The notes beneath the pieces were generated by a model. The model was not told the origin of the DNA. It saw nothing but the letters and a program-made list of their open reading frames with translations, and made no database searches. Positions 17,784-27,683 of a DNA stretch of 64,000 bases are shown here, piece by piece; position 1 is the first letter of the stretch; each line of letters starts with the position of its first letter. A program made the translations under genes and the position numbers. Origin of the DNA: Micromonospora carbonacea (lineage in GTDB: Bacteria > Actinomycetota > Actinomycetes > Mycobacteriales > Micromonosporaceae); contig NZ_JACHMZ010000001.1 in the NCBI RefSeq assembly GCF_014205165.1, positions 2,123,501-2,187,500 of the forward strand. Direction: 5' to 3'.

Positions 17784-18629
17784 ATGCTGCGTGTCGCCGT
17801 ACCCAACAAGGGCGCCCTGGCCGAGAAGGCCGCCGAGATGCTGCGCGAGGCGGGCTACCGCCAGCGCGCCGACCCCAAGGACCTGGTCTGCCCGGACGAG
17901 GCCAACGACATCGAGTTCTTCTACCTGCGGCCGAAGGACATCGCCACCTACGTCGGCTCGGGTGACCTCGACGTCGGCATCACCGGCCGGGACCTGCTGA
18001 TCGACTCCGGCGCGCCCGCCGAGGAGGTGGTCGACCTGGCGTTCGGCCGGGCCACCTTCCGGTTCGCCGCCCGGCCGCAGGACGTCACGGGCGTCCAGGA
18101 GCTGGGCGGGCGGCGGATCGCCACCGCGTACCCGGGGCTCGTCGAGCGGTACCTCGCCGAACTCGGCGTCAAGGCCGACGTGATCCGGCTCGACGGCGCG
18201 GTGGAGAACGCCATCCGGCTCGGCGTCGCCGACGTCGTCGCCGACGTGGTGGAGACCGGCGCGACGCTGCGCCAGGCCGGGCTGGTCGTCTTCGGCGACC
18301 CGCTGCTGCGCTCCTCGGCGGTGCTGGTGCGCCGGGTCGACGCCCCCGAGCACCCGCAGGCCGCGCAGCTGCTGCGCCGGCTGCACGGGGTGCTGGTGGC
18401 CCGCCGCTACGTGATGCTCGCCTACGACGTGCCGGCCGGGCTGCTGGACCGGGCCAGCTCGCTGACCCCCGGCATCGAGTCGCCGACCGTCTCGCCCCTG
18501 CACCGCGAGGGCTGGGTGGCGGTGCAGGCGATGGTGCAGCGCGACGACGTGCACCGGATCATGGACGAGCTGTACGAGCTGGGCGCCCGCGCCATTCTGG
18601 TCACCAACATCCACGCCTGTCGGCTGTGA
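17784..18629 (+). CDS. hisG: ATP phosphoribosyltransferase (long form)
   Basis: Commits ATP and PRPP to histidine synthesis. 281 residues, the long HisG_L type with a C-terminal ACT-like regulatory domain (PTVSPLHREGWVAVQAMVQRDDVHRIMDELYELGARAILVTNIHACRL) for histidine feedback. The catalytic part has VAVPNKGALAEKAAEMLREAGY, DVGITGRDLL and the PRPP loop DVVETGATLRQAGL. ATG 17784 follows GAGGGAG. Its stop overlaps the next GTG (GTGA). Confidence 0.96.
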   Translation: MLRVAVPNKGALAEKAAEMLREAGYRQRADPKDLVCPDEANDIEFFYLRPKDIATYVGSGDLDVGITGRDLLIDSGAPAEEVVDLAFGRATFRFAARPQDVTGVQELGGRRIATAYPGLVERYLAELGVKADVIRLDGAVENAIRLGVADVVADVVETGATLRQAGLVVFGDPLLRSSAVLVRRVDAPEHPQAAQLLRRLHGVLVARRYVMLAYDVPAGLLDRASSLTPGIESPTVSPLHREGWVAVQAMVQRDDVHRIMDELYELGARAILVTNIHACRL

Positions 18630-19603
18630 GGCCGCTGCCGCCGGCCGCCGCCCTCGCCACCGTGGTGCTGGGCGGGGTGGCGTCGGCGGCGCAGGCGGCG
18701 GGCAACGCGGTGCTGGGGGAGCGGGCGGGCGACCCGATCCTCGGCGCGCTGGCGAACAACCTCGGCGGCTGCCTGGTGGTCCTCGTCGGCCTGCTGGGCC
18801 TGCCGTCGACCCGGGCCGGGCTGGACGCGCTGCGCCGGGCCCGGCTGCCGTGGTGGTCGTACCTGGGCGGGCTCGGCGGGGCGGCGATCGTCACCGTCGC
18901 CACGTACGTCGTGCCGGTGCTCGGGATCGCGGTCTTCACCATCGCCCAGGTGGCCGGGGGCAGCCTCGGCGGGCTCGCGGCGGACCGGGCGGGGCTGGCC
19001 CCGCTCGGCCGGCTGCGGCTGACCGGTCCCCGGGTGGCCGGCGCGCTGCTCGGCGTCCTCGCCGTGGCCCTGGCCCAGCTCGGCCGGCCGGTCGGCGGGG
19101 TCGCGGTCGGCGGGGTCCTGATCGCCGTCGCGGGCGGGGCGGGGGTGGCGGTGCAGTCGGCCCTCAACGGGCGGGTGTCGGCGGCGGGCACCACGACCGC
19201 CGCGATCGCGGTCAACTTCGCCGTCGGCACCCCCGTCGTCGTGCTGGTGGCCGCGCTGGTCGGGGCCCTCACCGGCCCGACGCCGACCTGGCCGCACGAC
19301 TGGTTCCTCTACCTCGGCGGCCTGTACGGCGTCGGCATCGTGCTCGCCCTGATGCTGGGCGTGCGCGCCGTGGGGGTGCTGCGCACCGGGCTGGCCCTGG
19401 TCGCCGGTCAGCTCGGCGGCGCCCTGCTGCTGGACGTCGTGCTGCCCGGCGGGGCCGGGCTGCGCTGGCCGGTGCTGGCCGGCGCGCTGCTGACCCTGCT
19501 GGCGGTGGTGGTCGCCGGCCGGGGTCCCGCGGCCCGGCGGGCCGGCGACACGACGGGACCACGCACCGGGGCCGAACCGGTGGGTGGCAGACTGGGCGGG
19601 TGA
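18626..19603 (+). CDS. DMT-superfamily membrane transporter (DUF606/YdcZ type, duplicated)
   Basis: 325 residues with about ten hydrophobic helices arranged as two similar halves, each starting with GNAVLGERAG- or QSALNGRVSAAG-like segments. This fits fusion of two YdcZ/DUF606 units. Substrate unknown; members of this drug/metabolite transporter branch are poorly characterised. It starts GTG overlapping the hisG stop, so it is at least translationally linked to histidine synthesis. That hints at, but does not prove, export of a related metabolite. Confidence 0.8.
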   Translation: MRPLPPAAALATVVLGGVASAAQAAGNAVLGERAGDPILGALANNLGGCLVVLVGLLGLPSTRAGLDALRRARLPWWSYLGGLGGAAIVTVATYVVPVLGIAVFTIAQVAGGSLGGLAADRAGLAPLGRLRLTGPRVAGALLGVLAVALAQLGRPVGGVAVGGVLIAVAGGAGVAVQSALNGRVSAAGTTTAAIAVNFAVGTPVVVLVAALVGALTGPTPTWPHDWFLYLGGLYGVGIVLALMLGVRAVGVLRTGLALVAGQLGGALLLDVVLPGGAGLRWPVLAGALLTLLAVVVAGRGPAARRAGDTTGPRTGAEPVGGRLGG

Positions 19604-20073
19604 GCGAAACCGCACCGGTGACCCTGCGTCCCCGCCGCATCCGGCTGGTCTGCTGGGCGTCGGCCGCCACGCTGCTTGTCGTGTTCAGCCTGGTGGCCAC
19701 GTCGCTGACCGGTCCCACCGGCAACGGCTACGGCACCTTCCAGCGTGGCGACCAGCTCGCCATGATCGGCCTGGGCGTCCTCGGGGCGCTCGGCCTGCTG
19801 CTGTTGACCCGGCCCCGCGTCGAGGCCGACGCGCTGGGCGTGCGGGTGCGCAACGTGTTCGGCTCCTACGCGCTGCCCTGGGAGGTCGTGCGGGGGGTGC
19901 GCTTCGACCGGGGCGCGCCGTGGGCGAGCCTGGAGCTGCACGACGACGACCTGGTGCCGATGGTGGCCCTCCAGGCGGCCGACAAGGAACTGGCGGTCGA
20001 GGGCGTGCGCGCCCTGCGCCGGCTGCACCGGGCCCACCTCGCGGCGCTGGCCGGGGACGCGGCCGGGCGCTGA
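19600..20073 (+). CDS. PH-like domain membrane protein
   Basis: 157 residues. Two transmembrane helices (about 17-40, LVCWASAATLLVVFSLVATSL, and about 52-70, LAMIGLGVLGALGLLLLT) are followed by a bacterial PH-like domain (VEADALGVRVRNVFGSYALPWEVVRGVRFDRGAPWASLEL), as in the actinobacterial PH_6 family. The role is unknown; probably membrane-associated. GTG 19600 overlaps the end of the transporter gene. Confidence 0.8.
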   Translation: MSETAPVTLRPRRIRLVCWASAATLLVVFSLVATSLTGPTGNGYGTFQRGDQLAMIGLGVLGALGLLLLTRPRVEADALGVRVRNVFGSYALPWEVVRGVRFDRGAPWASLELHDDDLVPMVALQAADKELAVEGVRALRRLHRAHLAALAGDAAGR

Positions 20074-20140
20074 CCCGCCGCGTCGGGGCCGGTGCCGTGC
20101 CCGCCGGCACCGCGCTGCTGCTCACCCTCGCGTGTCCGGT

Positions 20141-20170
20141 TTGGGGGCCGGGCCGGCGAGGGTGTAGTGT
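20141..20170 (+). promoter_or_regulatory. infC: Probable infC operon promoter
   Basis: TTGGGG at 20141-20146 and TAGTGT at 20165-20170 are separated by 18 bp, a plausible sigma-A type promoter. Transcription would start near 20177, about 260 nt before infC. Confidence 0.45.
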
Positions 20171-20176
20171 TGCTGA

Positions 20177-20437
20177 GTCGACCAGACTGCCCCCGTGTCC
20201 CACGTGCGGGTGGTCCTGAAGCGGAGCGCCTGCTCCCACCCGAGTCGCCCCAGTCGGCGGCCGGGTCCCGGTCACCGGTTCCGGGCACACCCCGGTCCCG
20301 GATGCGCGATCCTGTGATCGTGCCGACCGGTCGAGCGGGCCCTGGCATGCGCCGGGGCCTTCTGCTTTCCGGGTCGGCCCCCACCACGGGGGCCGCGGGA
20401 GTCGGCCACCGCAGAGCATTCGACTCGAGGAGGCCCC
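20177..20437 (+). promoter_or_regulatory. Long structured leader of the infC-rpmI-rplT operon
   Basis: About 260 nt with no convincing gene. It holds GC-rich hairpins including GGCCCCC-ACCAC-GGGGGCC at 20376-20394, and an SD sequence AGGAGG at 20428-20433. Leaders of this operon bind L20 or IF3 for autoregulation in other bacteria. The length and structure are consistent with that, but no known class was recognised. Confidence 0.5.
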
Positions 20438-21106
20438 ATCAGCGTCGAACCACGCGTGAACGAGCAGATCCGGGCACGTGAGGTCCGACTGGTCGGTCCC
20501 GAGGGTGAGCAGGTGGGCATCGTCCCACTGGAGCGCGCCCTTCAGCTGGCCGCGGACGTCGACCTGGACCTGGTCGAGGTTGCGCCGATGGCGCGCCCGC
20601 CGGTGTGCAAGCTCATGGACTTCGGCAAGTTCAAGTACGAGAGCGCACTCAAGGCGCGCGAAGCGCGGCGTAACCAGCAGCAGACCGTCATCAAGGAGAT
20701 GAAGCTCCGGCCGAAGATCGACCCGCACGACTACGAGACCAAGAAGGGTCACGTGGTGCGGTTCCTCAAGGCCGGCGACAAGGTCAAGGTAACGATCATG
20801 TTCCGCGGTCGGGAGCAGAGCCGCCCGGAGCTGGGTTACCGGCTCCTGCGTCGCCTCGAGTCCGAGATCACGGAGCTGGGCTACGTGGAGGCCGCCCCCA
20901 AGCAGGACGGCCGAAACATGATCATGGTTCTCGCTCCGCACCGGGCCGTCAAGGCTTCCGCGGTCGCCGCCACGGCGTCCCGCGGCGCCGGCCGGGAGCG
21001 GCCCGCGGAGGAGTCCGCGGCCCCGGCGGCCAGCGGGACCCCGGCGGCCGGCGAGACCGCAGCAGCCGGTGAGACCGGCGTGACCGCCGACACCAGCGGT
21101 CAGTAA
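20438..21106 (+). CDS. infC: Translation initiation factor IF-3 (probable AUC start)
   Basis: Binds the 30S subunit and checks start-codon pairing. From ATC 20438 the protein reads [32 protein letters not shown], and AGGAGG lies 4 nt before the ATC. The first GTG, at 20456, has no good ribosome-binding site and would remove conserved residues. A rare AUU/AUC start is the classic means of infC self-control in E. coli. The IF3-N linker and IF3-C domains are intact ([38 protein letters not shown]). An Ala/Gly/Glu-rich tail of about 45 residues ends the protein. 222 residues. Confidence 0.93.
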   Translation: MSVEPRVNEQIRAREVRLVGPEGEQVGIVPLERALQLAADVDLDLVEVAPMARPPVCKLMDFGKFKYESALKAREARRNQQQTVIKEMKLRPKIDPHDYETKKGHVVRFLKAGDKVKVTIMFRGREQSRPELGYRLLRRLESEITELGYVEAAPKQDGRNMIMVLAPHRAVKASAVAATASRGAGRERPAEESAAPAASGTPAAGETAAAGETGVTADTSGQ

Positions 21107-21125
21107 CAGGGGAGAGACGTTCCAC

Positions 21126-21320
21126 ATGCCGAAGATGAAGAGCCACACGGGTATGGGCAAGCGGGTCAAGCTGACCGGCAAGGGCAAGGTCGTTGCCCAG
21201 CAGGCCGGGCTGCGCCACAACCTGGAGAAGAAGCCCTCCACCCAGACCCGTCGGCTGACCGGCACGGTCGAGCTGGCCAAGGCCGACACCAAGCGCATCA
21301 AGAAGCTGCTCGGCCGCTGA
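21126..21320 (+). CDS. rpmI: 50S ribosomal protein L35
   Basis: 64 residues, MPKMKSHTGMGKRVKLTGKGKV, lysine-rich throughout as in the family, with KRIKKLLGR at the end. Binds 23S rRNA. It lies 19 nt after infC and 32 nt before rplT in the universal infC-rpmI-rplT order. GGGGAGAG precedes the ATG. Confidence 0.97.
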   Translation: MPKMKSHTGMGKRVKLTGKGKVVAQQAGLRHNLEKKPSTQTRRLTGTVELAKADTKRIKKLLGR

Positions 21321-21352
21321 CGCGCGCCACCTGAACCGAAGAAGGAGTTGAG

Positions 21353-21745
21353 ATGGCACGCGTCAAGCGGGCTGTAAACGCCCAGAAGAAGCGTCGTACC
21401 CTGCTGGAGACCGCGAGCGGCTACCGCGGTCAGCGCTCCCGCCTCTACCGCAAGGCCAAGGAGCAGGTGCTGCACTCGATGCAGTACGCCTACCGGGACC
21501 GTCGCGACCGCAAGGGCGACTTCCGGCAGCTGTGGATCACCCGGATCAACGCGGGCGCCCGCGCCAACGGGATGACCTACAACCGGCTGATCCAGGGCCT
21601 GCGCCTGGCCGGCGTCGAGGTCGACCGCAAGATCCTCGCCGACCTGGCCGTCAACGACGCGGCGGCCTTCGCCGCGATCGTCGAGGTCGCCCGCGCCGCC
21701 GTGGCGGCCGAGGGCACCGGTGGCGCGGCGGCCCAGGCCGCCTGA
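21353..21745 (+). CDS. rplT: 50S ribosomal protein L20
   Basis: 130 residues. The basic N-terminal rRNA-binding extension ([42 protein letters not shown]) is followed by the globular domain ([41 protein letters not shown]). Needed for 50S assembly and often the autoregulator of this operon. GAAGGAG precedes the ATG. A hairpin terminator follows. Confidence 0.97.
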   Translation: MARVKRAVNAQKKRRTLLETASGYRGQRSRLYRKAKEQVLHSMQYAYRDRRDRKGDFRQLWITRINAGARANGMTYNRLIQGLRLAGVEVDRKILADLAVNDAAAFAAIVEVARAAVAAEGTGGAAAQAA

Positions 21746-21760
21746 TCCGCCAGCACCCGA

Positions 21761-21806
21761 CCGAGGCGCCCCCCGTGTCGTCCCCGACGCACGGCGGGCG
21801 CCTCGG
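21761..21806 (+). terminator. Terminator of infC-rpmI-rplT
   Basis: CCGAGGCGCCC (21761-21771) pairs perfectly with GGGCGCCTCGG (21796-21806), 15 nt after rplT. The 24-nt loop contains a further weak stem. It covers the alternative GTG 21775 of the next gene, which favours ATG 21829 as that gene's start. Confidence 0.7.
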
Positions 21807-21828
21807 TCGCGCTGCGGAGCCGCACACC

Positions 21829-22635
21829 ATGCCCTTCACCCCGCGTACGCCCCGGGTCGTCGCCGCCCGCCGGCTGCACCGCCGCCGCGACCGCGACGCC
21901 ACCGGCCGGTTCCTCGCCGAGGGCCCGCAGGCCGTCCGGGAGGCCCTGGCCCGCCCCGGCACGGTCGCCGAGCTGTTCGGCACCCCGGCCGCCCTCGACC
22001 GGCACGCCGACCTGGCCGCCCGCGCCGCCGCCGCCGACGTGCCGGTCTCCGACGTCACCGACGACGCCCTCGCCGCGCTCGCCGAGACCGTCGCCCCGCA
22101 GGGCCTCGTCGCCGTCTGCCGGCACCTCGACGTGCCGCTGTCCGAGGCCCTCGCCGCCGGTCCGCGCCTCGTGGCGGTGCTTGCCGAGATCCGCGACCCG
22201 GGCAACGCCGGTACGGTGCTGCGCACCGCCGACGCCGCCGGGGCCGGCGCGGTGATCTTCGCCGGCGACGCCGTCGACCCGTACAACGGCAAGTGCGTGC
22301 GGGCCTCCGCCGGCAGCCTCTTCCACGTCGACGTGGTCCGGGCCGGCGACCCCCTCGCGGTCGTCGCCGCGTTGCGCGCCGCCGGGCTGGCGGTCCTCGC
22401 CACCACCGGGTACGGCGACCGCGACCTCGACGACCTCGCCGACGCCGGCGCCCTCGCGACGCCGACCGCCTGGCTGTTCGGCTCGGAGGCGCACGGGCTG
22501 CCCGACGGGCTGACCGCCGTCGCCGACGCCCGGGTCCGGGTGCCCCTGCACGGGCGCGCCGAGAGCCTCAACCTGGCTGCGGCCGCCGCCGTGTGCCTGT
22601 ACGCTTCAGCCAGAGCACTGCGCCGCCGCCCCTGA
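21829..22635 (+). CDS. TrmH/SpoU-family RNA 2'-O-ribose methyltransferase
   Basis: 268 residues. An N-terminal substrate-binding domain (RFLAEGPQAVREAL, QGLVAVCRHLDVPL) is followed by the knotted SPOUT domain: LAEIRDPGNAGTVLRTADAAGAGAVIF, WLFGSEAHGLP and VRVPLHGRAESLNLAAAAAVCLY. Methylates a ribose in rRNA or tRNA with SAM; the target nucleotide cannot be told. Position between rplT and pheS is conserved in many actinobacteria. An in-frame GTG at 21775 would lengthen the protein but lies in the terminator. Confidence 0.92.
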   Translation: MPFTPRTPRVVAARRLHRRRDRDATGRFLAEGPQAVREALARPGTVAELFGTPAALDRHADLAARAAAADVPVSDVTDDALAALAETVAPQGLVAVCRHLDVPLSEALAAGPRLVAVLAEIRDPGNAGTVLRTADAAGAGAVIFAGDAVDPYNGKCVRASAGSLFHVDVVRAGDPLAVVAALRAAGLAVLATTGYGDRDLDDLADAGALATPTAWLFGSEAHGLPDGLTAVADARVRVPLHGRAESLNLAAAAAVCLYASARALRRRP

Positions 22636-22674
22636 CGGGTGCGGCGCGGCCAGCCAGCAGGGAGTCGCCCGAGA

Positions 22675-23928
<1,254 letters not shown>

Positions 23929-23970
23929 ACGGTGCGGGTACGAGACAACGAGACGGTGGTCTAGAGAGTC

Positions 23971-26520
23971 ATGCGAGTTTCTGTCAGCTGGCTGCGGGAG
24001 TACCTCGACCTCCCCGCCGACCTGCCCGCCGCCGACCTGGAGCAGGCGCTGGTCGACCTCGGCATCGAGGTCGAGTCGATCGTGGACCTGCGGGCCACGG
24101 TCTCCGGCGCGCTCGTCGTCGGCGAGGTCCTCGACATCGAGGAACTGACCGGTTTCAAGAAGCCGATCCGGTTCTGCCGGGTCGACGTGGGCGCCGCCAA
24201 CGGCACCGGCGAGCCGCAGGAGATCGTCTGCGGGGCGCGCAACTTCGCCCCCGGCGACCGGGTCGTGGTGATCCTCCCCGGCGGCGTGCTCCCCGGCGGC
24301 TTCGCCATCGGCGCGCGCAAGACGTACGGGCGCAACTCCCACGGCATGATCTGCTCCGCGAAGGAGCTGGGCCTGGGCGACGACCACTCGGGCATCATCG
24401 TGCTGCCCGAGGACACCCCCGCCAAGCCCGGCGACGACGCCCGCCCGGTCGTCGGCCTCGACGACGTGGTCGTCGAGGTGGAGATCACCCCCGACCGGGG
24501 GTACGCGCTCAGCGTCCGGGGCATCGCCCGGGAGCTGGCCCACGCCCTCGGCGTGCCGTTCCGCGACCCGGGGCTGGCCCCCGCCCCCGGCGCGACTGCC
24601 GAGCCGGCGTACCCGGTGGAGGTCCGCGACACCGTCGGCTGCGACCGGTTCGCCGCCCGGCTGGTACGCGGCGTCGACCCGACCGCGCAGACCCCCGGCT
24701 GGATGCGGCAGCGGCTCACCGTCGCCGGGGTGCGCAGCATCTCGCTGCCGGTCGACATCACCAACTACGTGATGCTCGAACTGGGCCAGCCGATGCACGC
24801 CTTCGACGCCGACCGGATCACCGGCCCGCTCGTGGTGCGCCGCGCCGCGGCGGGGGAGAAGGTCACCACCCTGGACGGGGTGGCCCGCACCCTCACCGCC
24901 GAGGACATGGTCATCTGCGACGACACCGGCCCCGTCTCGCTCGCCGCCGTGATGGGCGGCGAGACCAGCGAGGTCGTCGCGTCCACCACCGACGTGCTCT
25001 TCGAGGCCGCCCACTGGGACCCGGTGATGGTGGGCCGCACCGCCCGCCGGCACAAGCTGTTCAGCGAGGCGGCGAAGCGCTGGGAGCGGGGCGTCGACCC
25101 GGCCCTGCCGCTGGTCGCCATCGAGCGGGCCGTCGGGCTGCTCACCGCCCACGCGGGCGGCGTCGCCGGGGCCGAGATCCTCGACCTCGACCACGTCCGG
25201 CCGCCCGCCCCGGTCGCCCTGCCGGTGGACCTGCCGAGCCGGCGGGTCGGCGTCGCCTACTCCCCGGAGCGGGTGGTCTCCCTGCTGGAGCAGGTCGGCT
25301 GCCACGTCACCCGGGGCGTCGACCGGCTCGGCGAGGACCCGGGCACCGCCGGCGTGCCGGCCGGCGGCGGCGCGGACGTGCTCACCGTCGTCCCGCCGAG
25401 CTGGCGGCCCGACCTCACCGACCCGGCCGACCTGGTCGAGGAGGTGGTCCGCCTCGACGGGTACGACCGGGTGCCGTCGGTGCTGCCCACCGCGCCCCCC
25501 GGGCGCGGCCTGACCTGGCAGCAGCGCCGCCGCCGGGCGGTGGCCCGCTCGCTGGCCGAACGCGGGTACGTGGAGGTGCTGGCCCACCCGTTCGTCGCCG
25601 GTTCGCTGGCCGACCTGCTCGGCCTGCCCGCCGACGACCCGCGCCGGGCGGCGGTGCGGGTGGCCAACCCGCTGTCGGAGGAGGAGCCGCTGCTGCGCAC
25701 CACGCTGCTCGGCCCGCTGCTCGGCATCCTCAGGCGCAACCTCGGCCGGGGCCACCGCGACCTGGCCCTCTACGAGATCGGGGCGGTCTTCCACCCGCGC
25801 CCCGGCGTCGGCGCCCCGCCCGCCATGGGCGTGGACCGGCGGCCCACCGACGCCGAGTTCGCCGCGGCCGACGCGGTCGTGCCCGACCAGCCCCGGCACG
25901 TCGCCGTGGTGCTGGCCGGGGACGTCGACCCGGCCGGCTGGTGGGGCGCGGGCCGCCCGGCCGGCTGGGCCGACGCGATCGAGGCCGGCCGGGCCGTGCT
26001 CGCCGCGGCCGACCTGCCCGCCGACCGGGTCGAGGTGCGCGCCGCCGAGCACGCCCCGTGGCACCCCGGCCGCTGCGCCGAGCTGCTCGTCGACGGGGTC
26101 GTGGTCGGGCACGCCGGCGAGCTGCACCCGGCGGTGCTGGCCGCGCTGGAGCTGCCGAAGCGCACCAGCGCCATGGAGCTGGACCTCGACGCGCTCCCGG
26201 CGGCCCCGGTCGCCCCGGCCCCGACGATCTCCGGCTTCCCGCCGGCCCTGATCGACGTCGCCCTCGTGGTCGACGAGCGGGTGCCGGCGGCGCAGGTGCA
26301 GCAGGCCCTCGTCGAGGGCGCGGGCGAACTGCTGGAGGGCGTGCGGCTGTTCGACGTCTACGCCTCCGAGCAGCTCGGGGCGGGGCGGCGGTCGCTGGCG
26401 TACAAGCTGACGTTCCGCGCCCCCGACCGCACGCTGACCGTCGAGGAGGCGGTGGCCGCCCGCGACGCGGCGGTGGCCCGCGCGGCGGAGCGCTTCGGCG
26501 CCACCCTCCGCGGCGCCTGA
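23971..26520 (+). CDS. pheT: Phenylalanyl-tRNA synthetase beta subunit
   Basis: 849 residues with the full bacterial domain set: an OB-fold tRNA-binding domain (about 40-155, EIVCGARNFAPGDRVVV), the B3/B4 editing domain (about 210-400; LPVDITNYVMLELGQPMHAFD), B5 (about 410-490), a catalytic-like core (LVEEVVRLDGYDRVPSVLP) and a C-terminal FDX-ACB anticodon-binding domain (LAYKLTFRAPDRTLTVEEA). A 40-residue insert around 590-650 (HPRPGVGAPPAMGVDRRPTDAEFAAADAVV) is usual in actinobacteria. The start is ATG with a weak AGAGAG site. Confidence 0.97.
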   Translation: MRVSVSWLREYLDLPADLPAADLEQALVDLGIEVESIVDLRATVSGALVVGEVLDIEELTGFKKPIRFCRVDVGAANGTGEPQEIVCGARNFAPGDRVVVILPGGVLPGGFAIGARKTYGRNSHGMICSAKELGLGDDHSGIIVLPEDTPAKPGDDARPVVGLDDVVVEVEITPDRGYALSVRGIARELAHALGVPFRDPGLAPAPGATAEPAYPVEVRDTVGCDRFAARLVRGVDPTAQTPGWMRQRLTVAGVRSISLPVDITNYVMLELGQPMHAFDADRITGPLVVRRAAAGEKVTTLDGVARTLTAEDMVICDDTGPVSLAAVMGGETSEVVASTTDVLFEAAHWDPVMVGRTARRHKLFSEAAKRWERGVDPALPLVAIERAVGLLTAHAGGVAGAEILDLDHVRPPAPVALPVDLPSRRVGVAYSPERVVSLLEQVGCHVTRGVDRLGEDPGTAGVPAGGGADVLTVVPPSWRPDLTDPADLVEEVVRLDGYDRVPSVLPTAPPGRGLTWQQRRRRAVARSLAERGYVEVLAHPFVAGSLADLLGLPADDPRRAAVRVANPLSEEEPLLRTTLLGPLLGILRRNLGRGHRDLALYEIGAVFHPRPGVGAPPAMGVDRRPTDAEFAAADAVVPDQPRHVAVVLAGDVDPAGWWGAGRPAGWADAIEAGRAVLAAADLPADRVEVRAAEHAPWHPGRCAELLVDGVVVGHAGELHPAVLAALELPKRTSAMELDLDALPAAPVAPAPTISGFPPALIDVALVVDERVPAAQVQQALVEGAGELLEGVRLFDVYASEQLGAGRRSLAYKLTFRAPDRTLTVEEAVAARDAAVARAAERFGATLRGA

Positions 26521-26523
26521 GGT

Positions 26524-26577
26524 GTAAGCAGGGGCCCCCTCTTAACGCTTTCTGTATAGGAAGGGGCCCCTGCTAAC
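26524..26577 (+). terminator. Terminator-like palindrome after pheT (AGGGGCCCC family)
   Basis: AGCAGGGGCCC pairs with GGGCCCCTGCT across a 24-nt loop that contains the rare TTAACGCTTTCTGTATAGGAAG stretch. Close relatives of this GGAAGGGGCCC element occur at 48335-48386. Lies 3 nt after the pheT stop, so it can terminate pheST and also belongs to a dispersed repeat family. Confidence 0.65.
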
Positions 26578-26625
26578 CGCCGCATGGCGGTATCGGCCAG
26601 CCGGGTCGGCCTCGGCCGGTGGACG

Positions 26626-27513
26626 TCAGTGCTCCCCGGCGTCCAGTTCGCCGAGGGCGCGCAGCCGGGGCAGGTCGCGGACGGTGATGCGCCGGTAGTC
26701 GGTGTCCACCAGGCCGTCGGCCCGCAGCTCACGCAGCGTCTTCTGGACGGACGTCTCGGCCGCCCCGCAGATCGTGGCCAGCTCGGGCTGGGTGAGCCGC
26801 ACGTCGATGACCACCCCGTCGCGGCTGCGCCGGCCGTGCGTGCGCGACAGCTCGGCGATCACCCGGGCCACCCGGATCTTCACCGCGTACGAGGTGAAGT
26901 CGATCCGGCGGCGGTTGGACCAGCGCAGCCGGTCGGACACCATCGCCGCCAGTTCGAGGGCGGCCTGCGGGTGTGTCCGCAGGAACTGGTTGAACCGGTC
27001 CCGGGAGATGACGCTGTAGACGGCGGGCCCGCAGGTGGTGACCGTCGCCGAGCGCGGTTTGTCGTTGAGGGCCGACATCTCGCCCATCAGGTCCCCGCCG
27101 ACGCGCAGCGACAGCAGCGCGGCCCGTCCGTCGGGCACGCTGGCCGTGACCTTCGTCAGCCCCTCCTCCAGCAGCACCAGGTGCGACTCGCGGACGCCCT
27201 CGTGGATCAGGATCTGTCCGGCCGGCACCTGGCGTCGTACGCCCAGACCGAGCAGCGCGGCGCGGGCCGCCGGCTCCAGCCTCCGCAGAAAGGTGCCGTA
27301 CGGCCATTCGGCCCGGGACGGCTCGTGGTGTCGCATCGACGGCCTCGCACTCCTTGTCCGACGGAAACCGTCGAAGCGTAGCCGTCCCTGCGCGTAGCGC
27401 GAGACCCCCGAGCGGATCAGGGCGACCGCCACGGTCTGGAGGGCCAGCGCCACGAGTGCCTCGACCGGCGACCAGCCGGCGGCCAGCAGGAGTTCGGTCA
27501 CGTCGTCCGTCAT
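26626..27513 (-). CDS. Crp/Fnr-family transcriptional regulator
   Basis: 295 residues from ATG 27513. The cyclic-nucleotide-binding-like beta roll covers about 85-190 (VPAGQILIHEGVRESHLVLLEEGLTKVT, GGDLMGEMSALNDKPRSATV). It is followed by the dimer helix and a C-terminal winged helix (LTQPELATICGAAETSVQKTLRELRADGLV). The first 59 residues include a hydrophobic stretch (SPVEALVALALQTVAVALIR) absent from ordinary Crp proteins. Their third-position GC is very high, so I keep them; ATG 27336 is the alternative start. Divergent from the three-gene system at 27684 and a candidate regulator of it. Confidence 0.8.
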   Translation of the reverse strand: MTDDVTELLLAAGWSPVEALVALALQTVAVALIRSGVSRYAQGRLRFDGFRRTRSARPSMRHHEPSRAEWPYGTFLRRLEPAARAALLGLGVRRQVPAGQILIHEGVRESHLVLLEEGLTKVTASVPDGRAALLSLRVGGDLMGEMSALNDKPRSATVTTCGPAVYSVISRDRFNQFLRTHPQAALELAAMVSDRLRWSNRRRIDFTSYAVKIRVARVIAELSRTHGRRSRDGVVIDVRLTQPELATICGAAETSVQKTLRELRADGLVDTDYRRITVRDLPRLRALGELDAGEH

Positions 27514-27683
27514 GCGTCCAGCACACCCGCTGCGCCCCGCCCGGATACCGGATCCGAGGGGGAAGACCGGTGGCGGACAGTTTCCGCGAAAGCCGTACTT
27601 CTACGGGGTCCCGGCCGGCCGCCGCCGTTTCGATGTTCCGGGCGGCCCGCCTGACGGTGGCGGGCCCGGTGACGAAGGGCGGC

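Noticed and set aside
20074..20437. tRNA or known small RNA in the infC leader
   Set aside because: No TPsiC-type GTTCGANTC arm or cloverleaf could be found; the structure is better explained as a leader.
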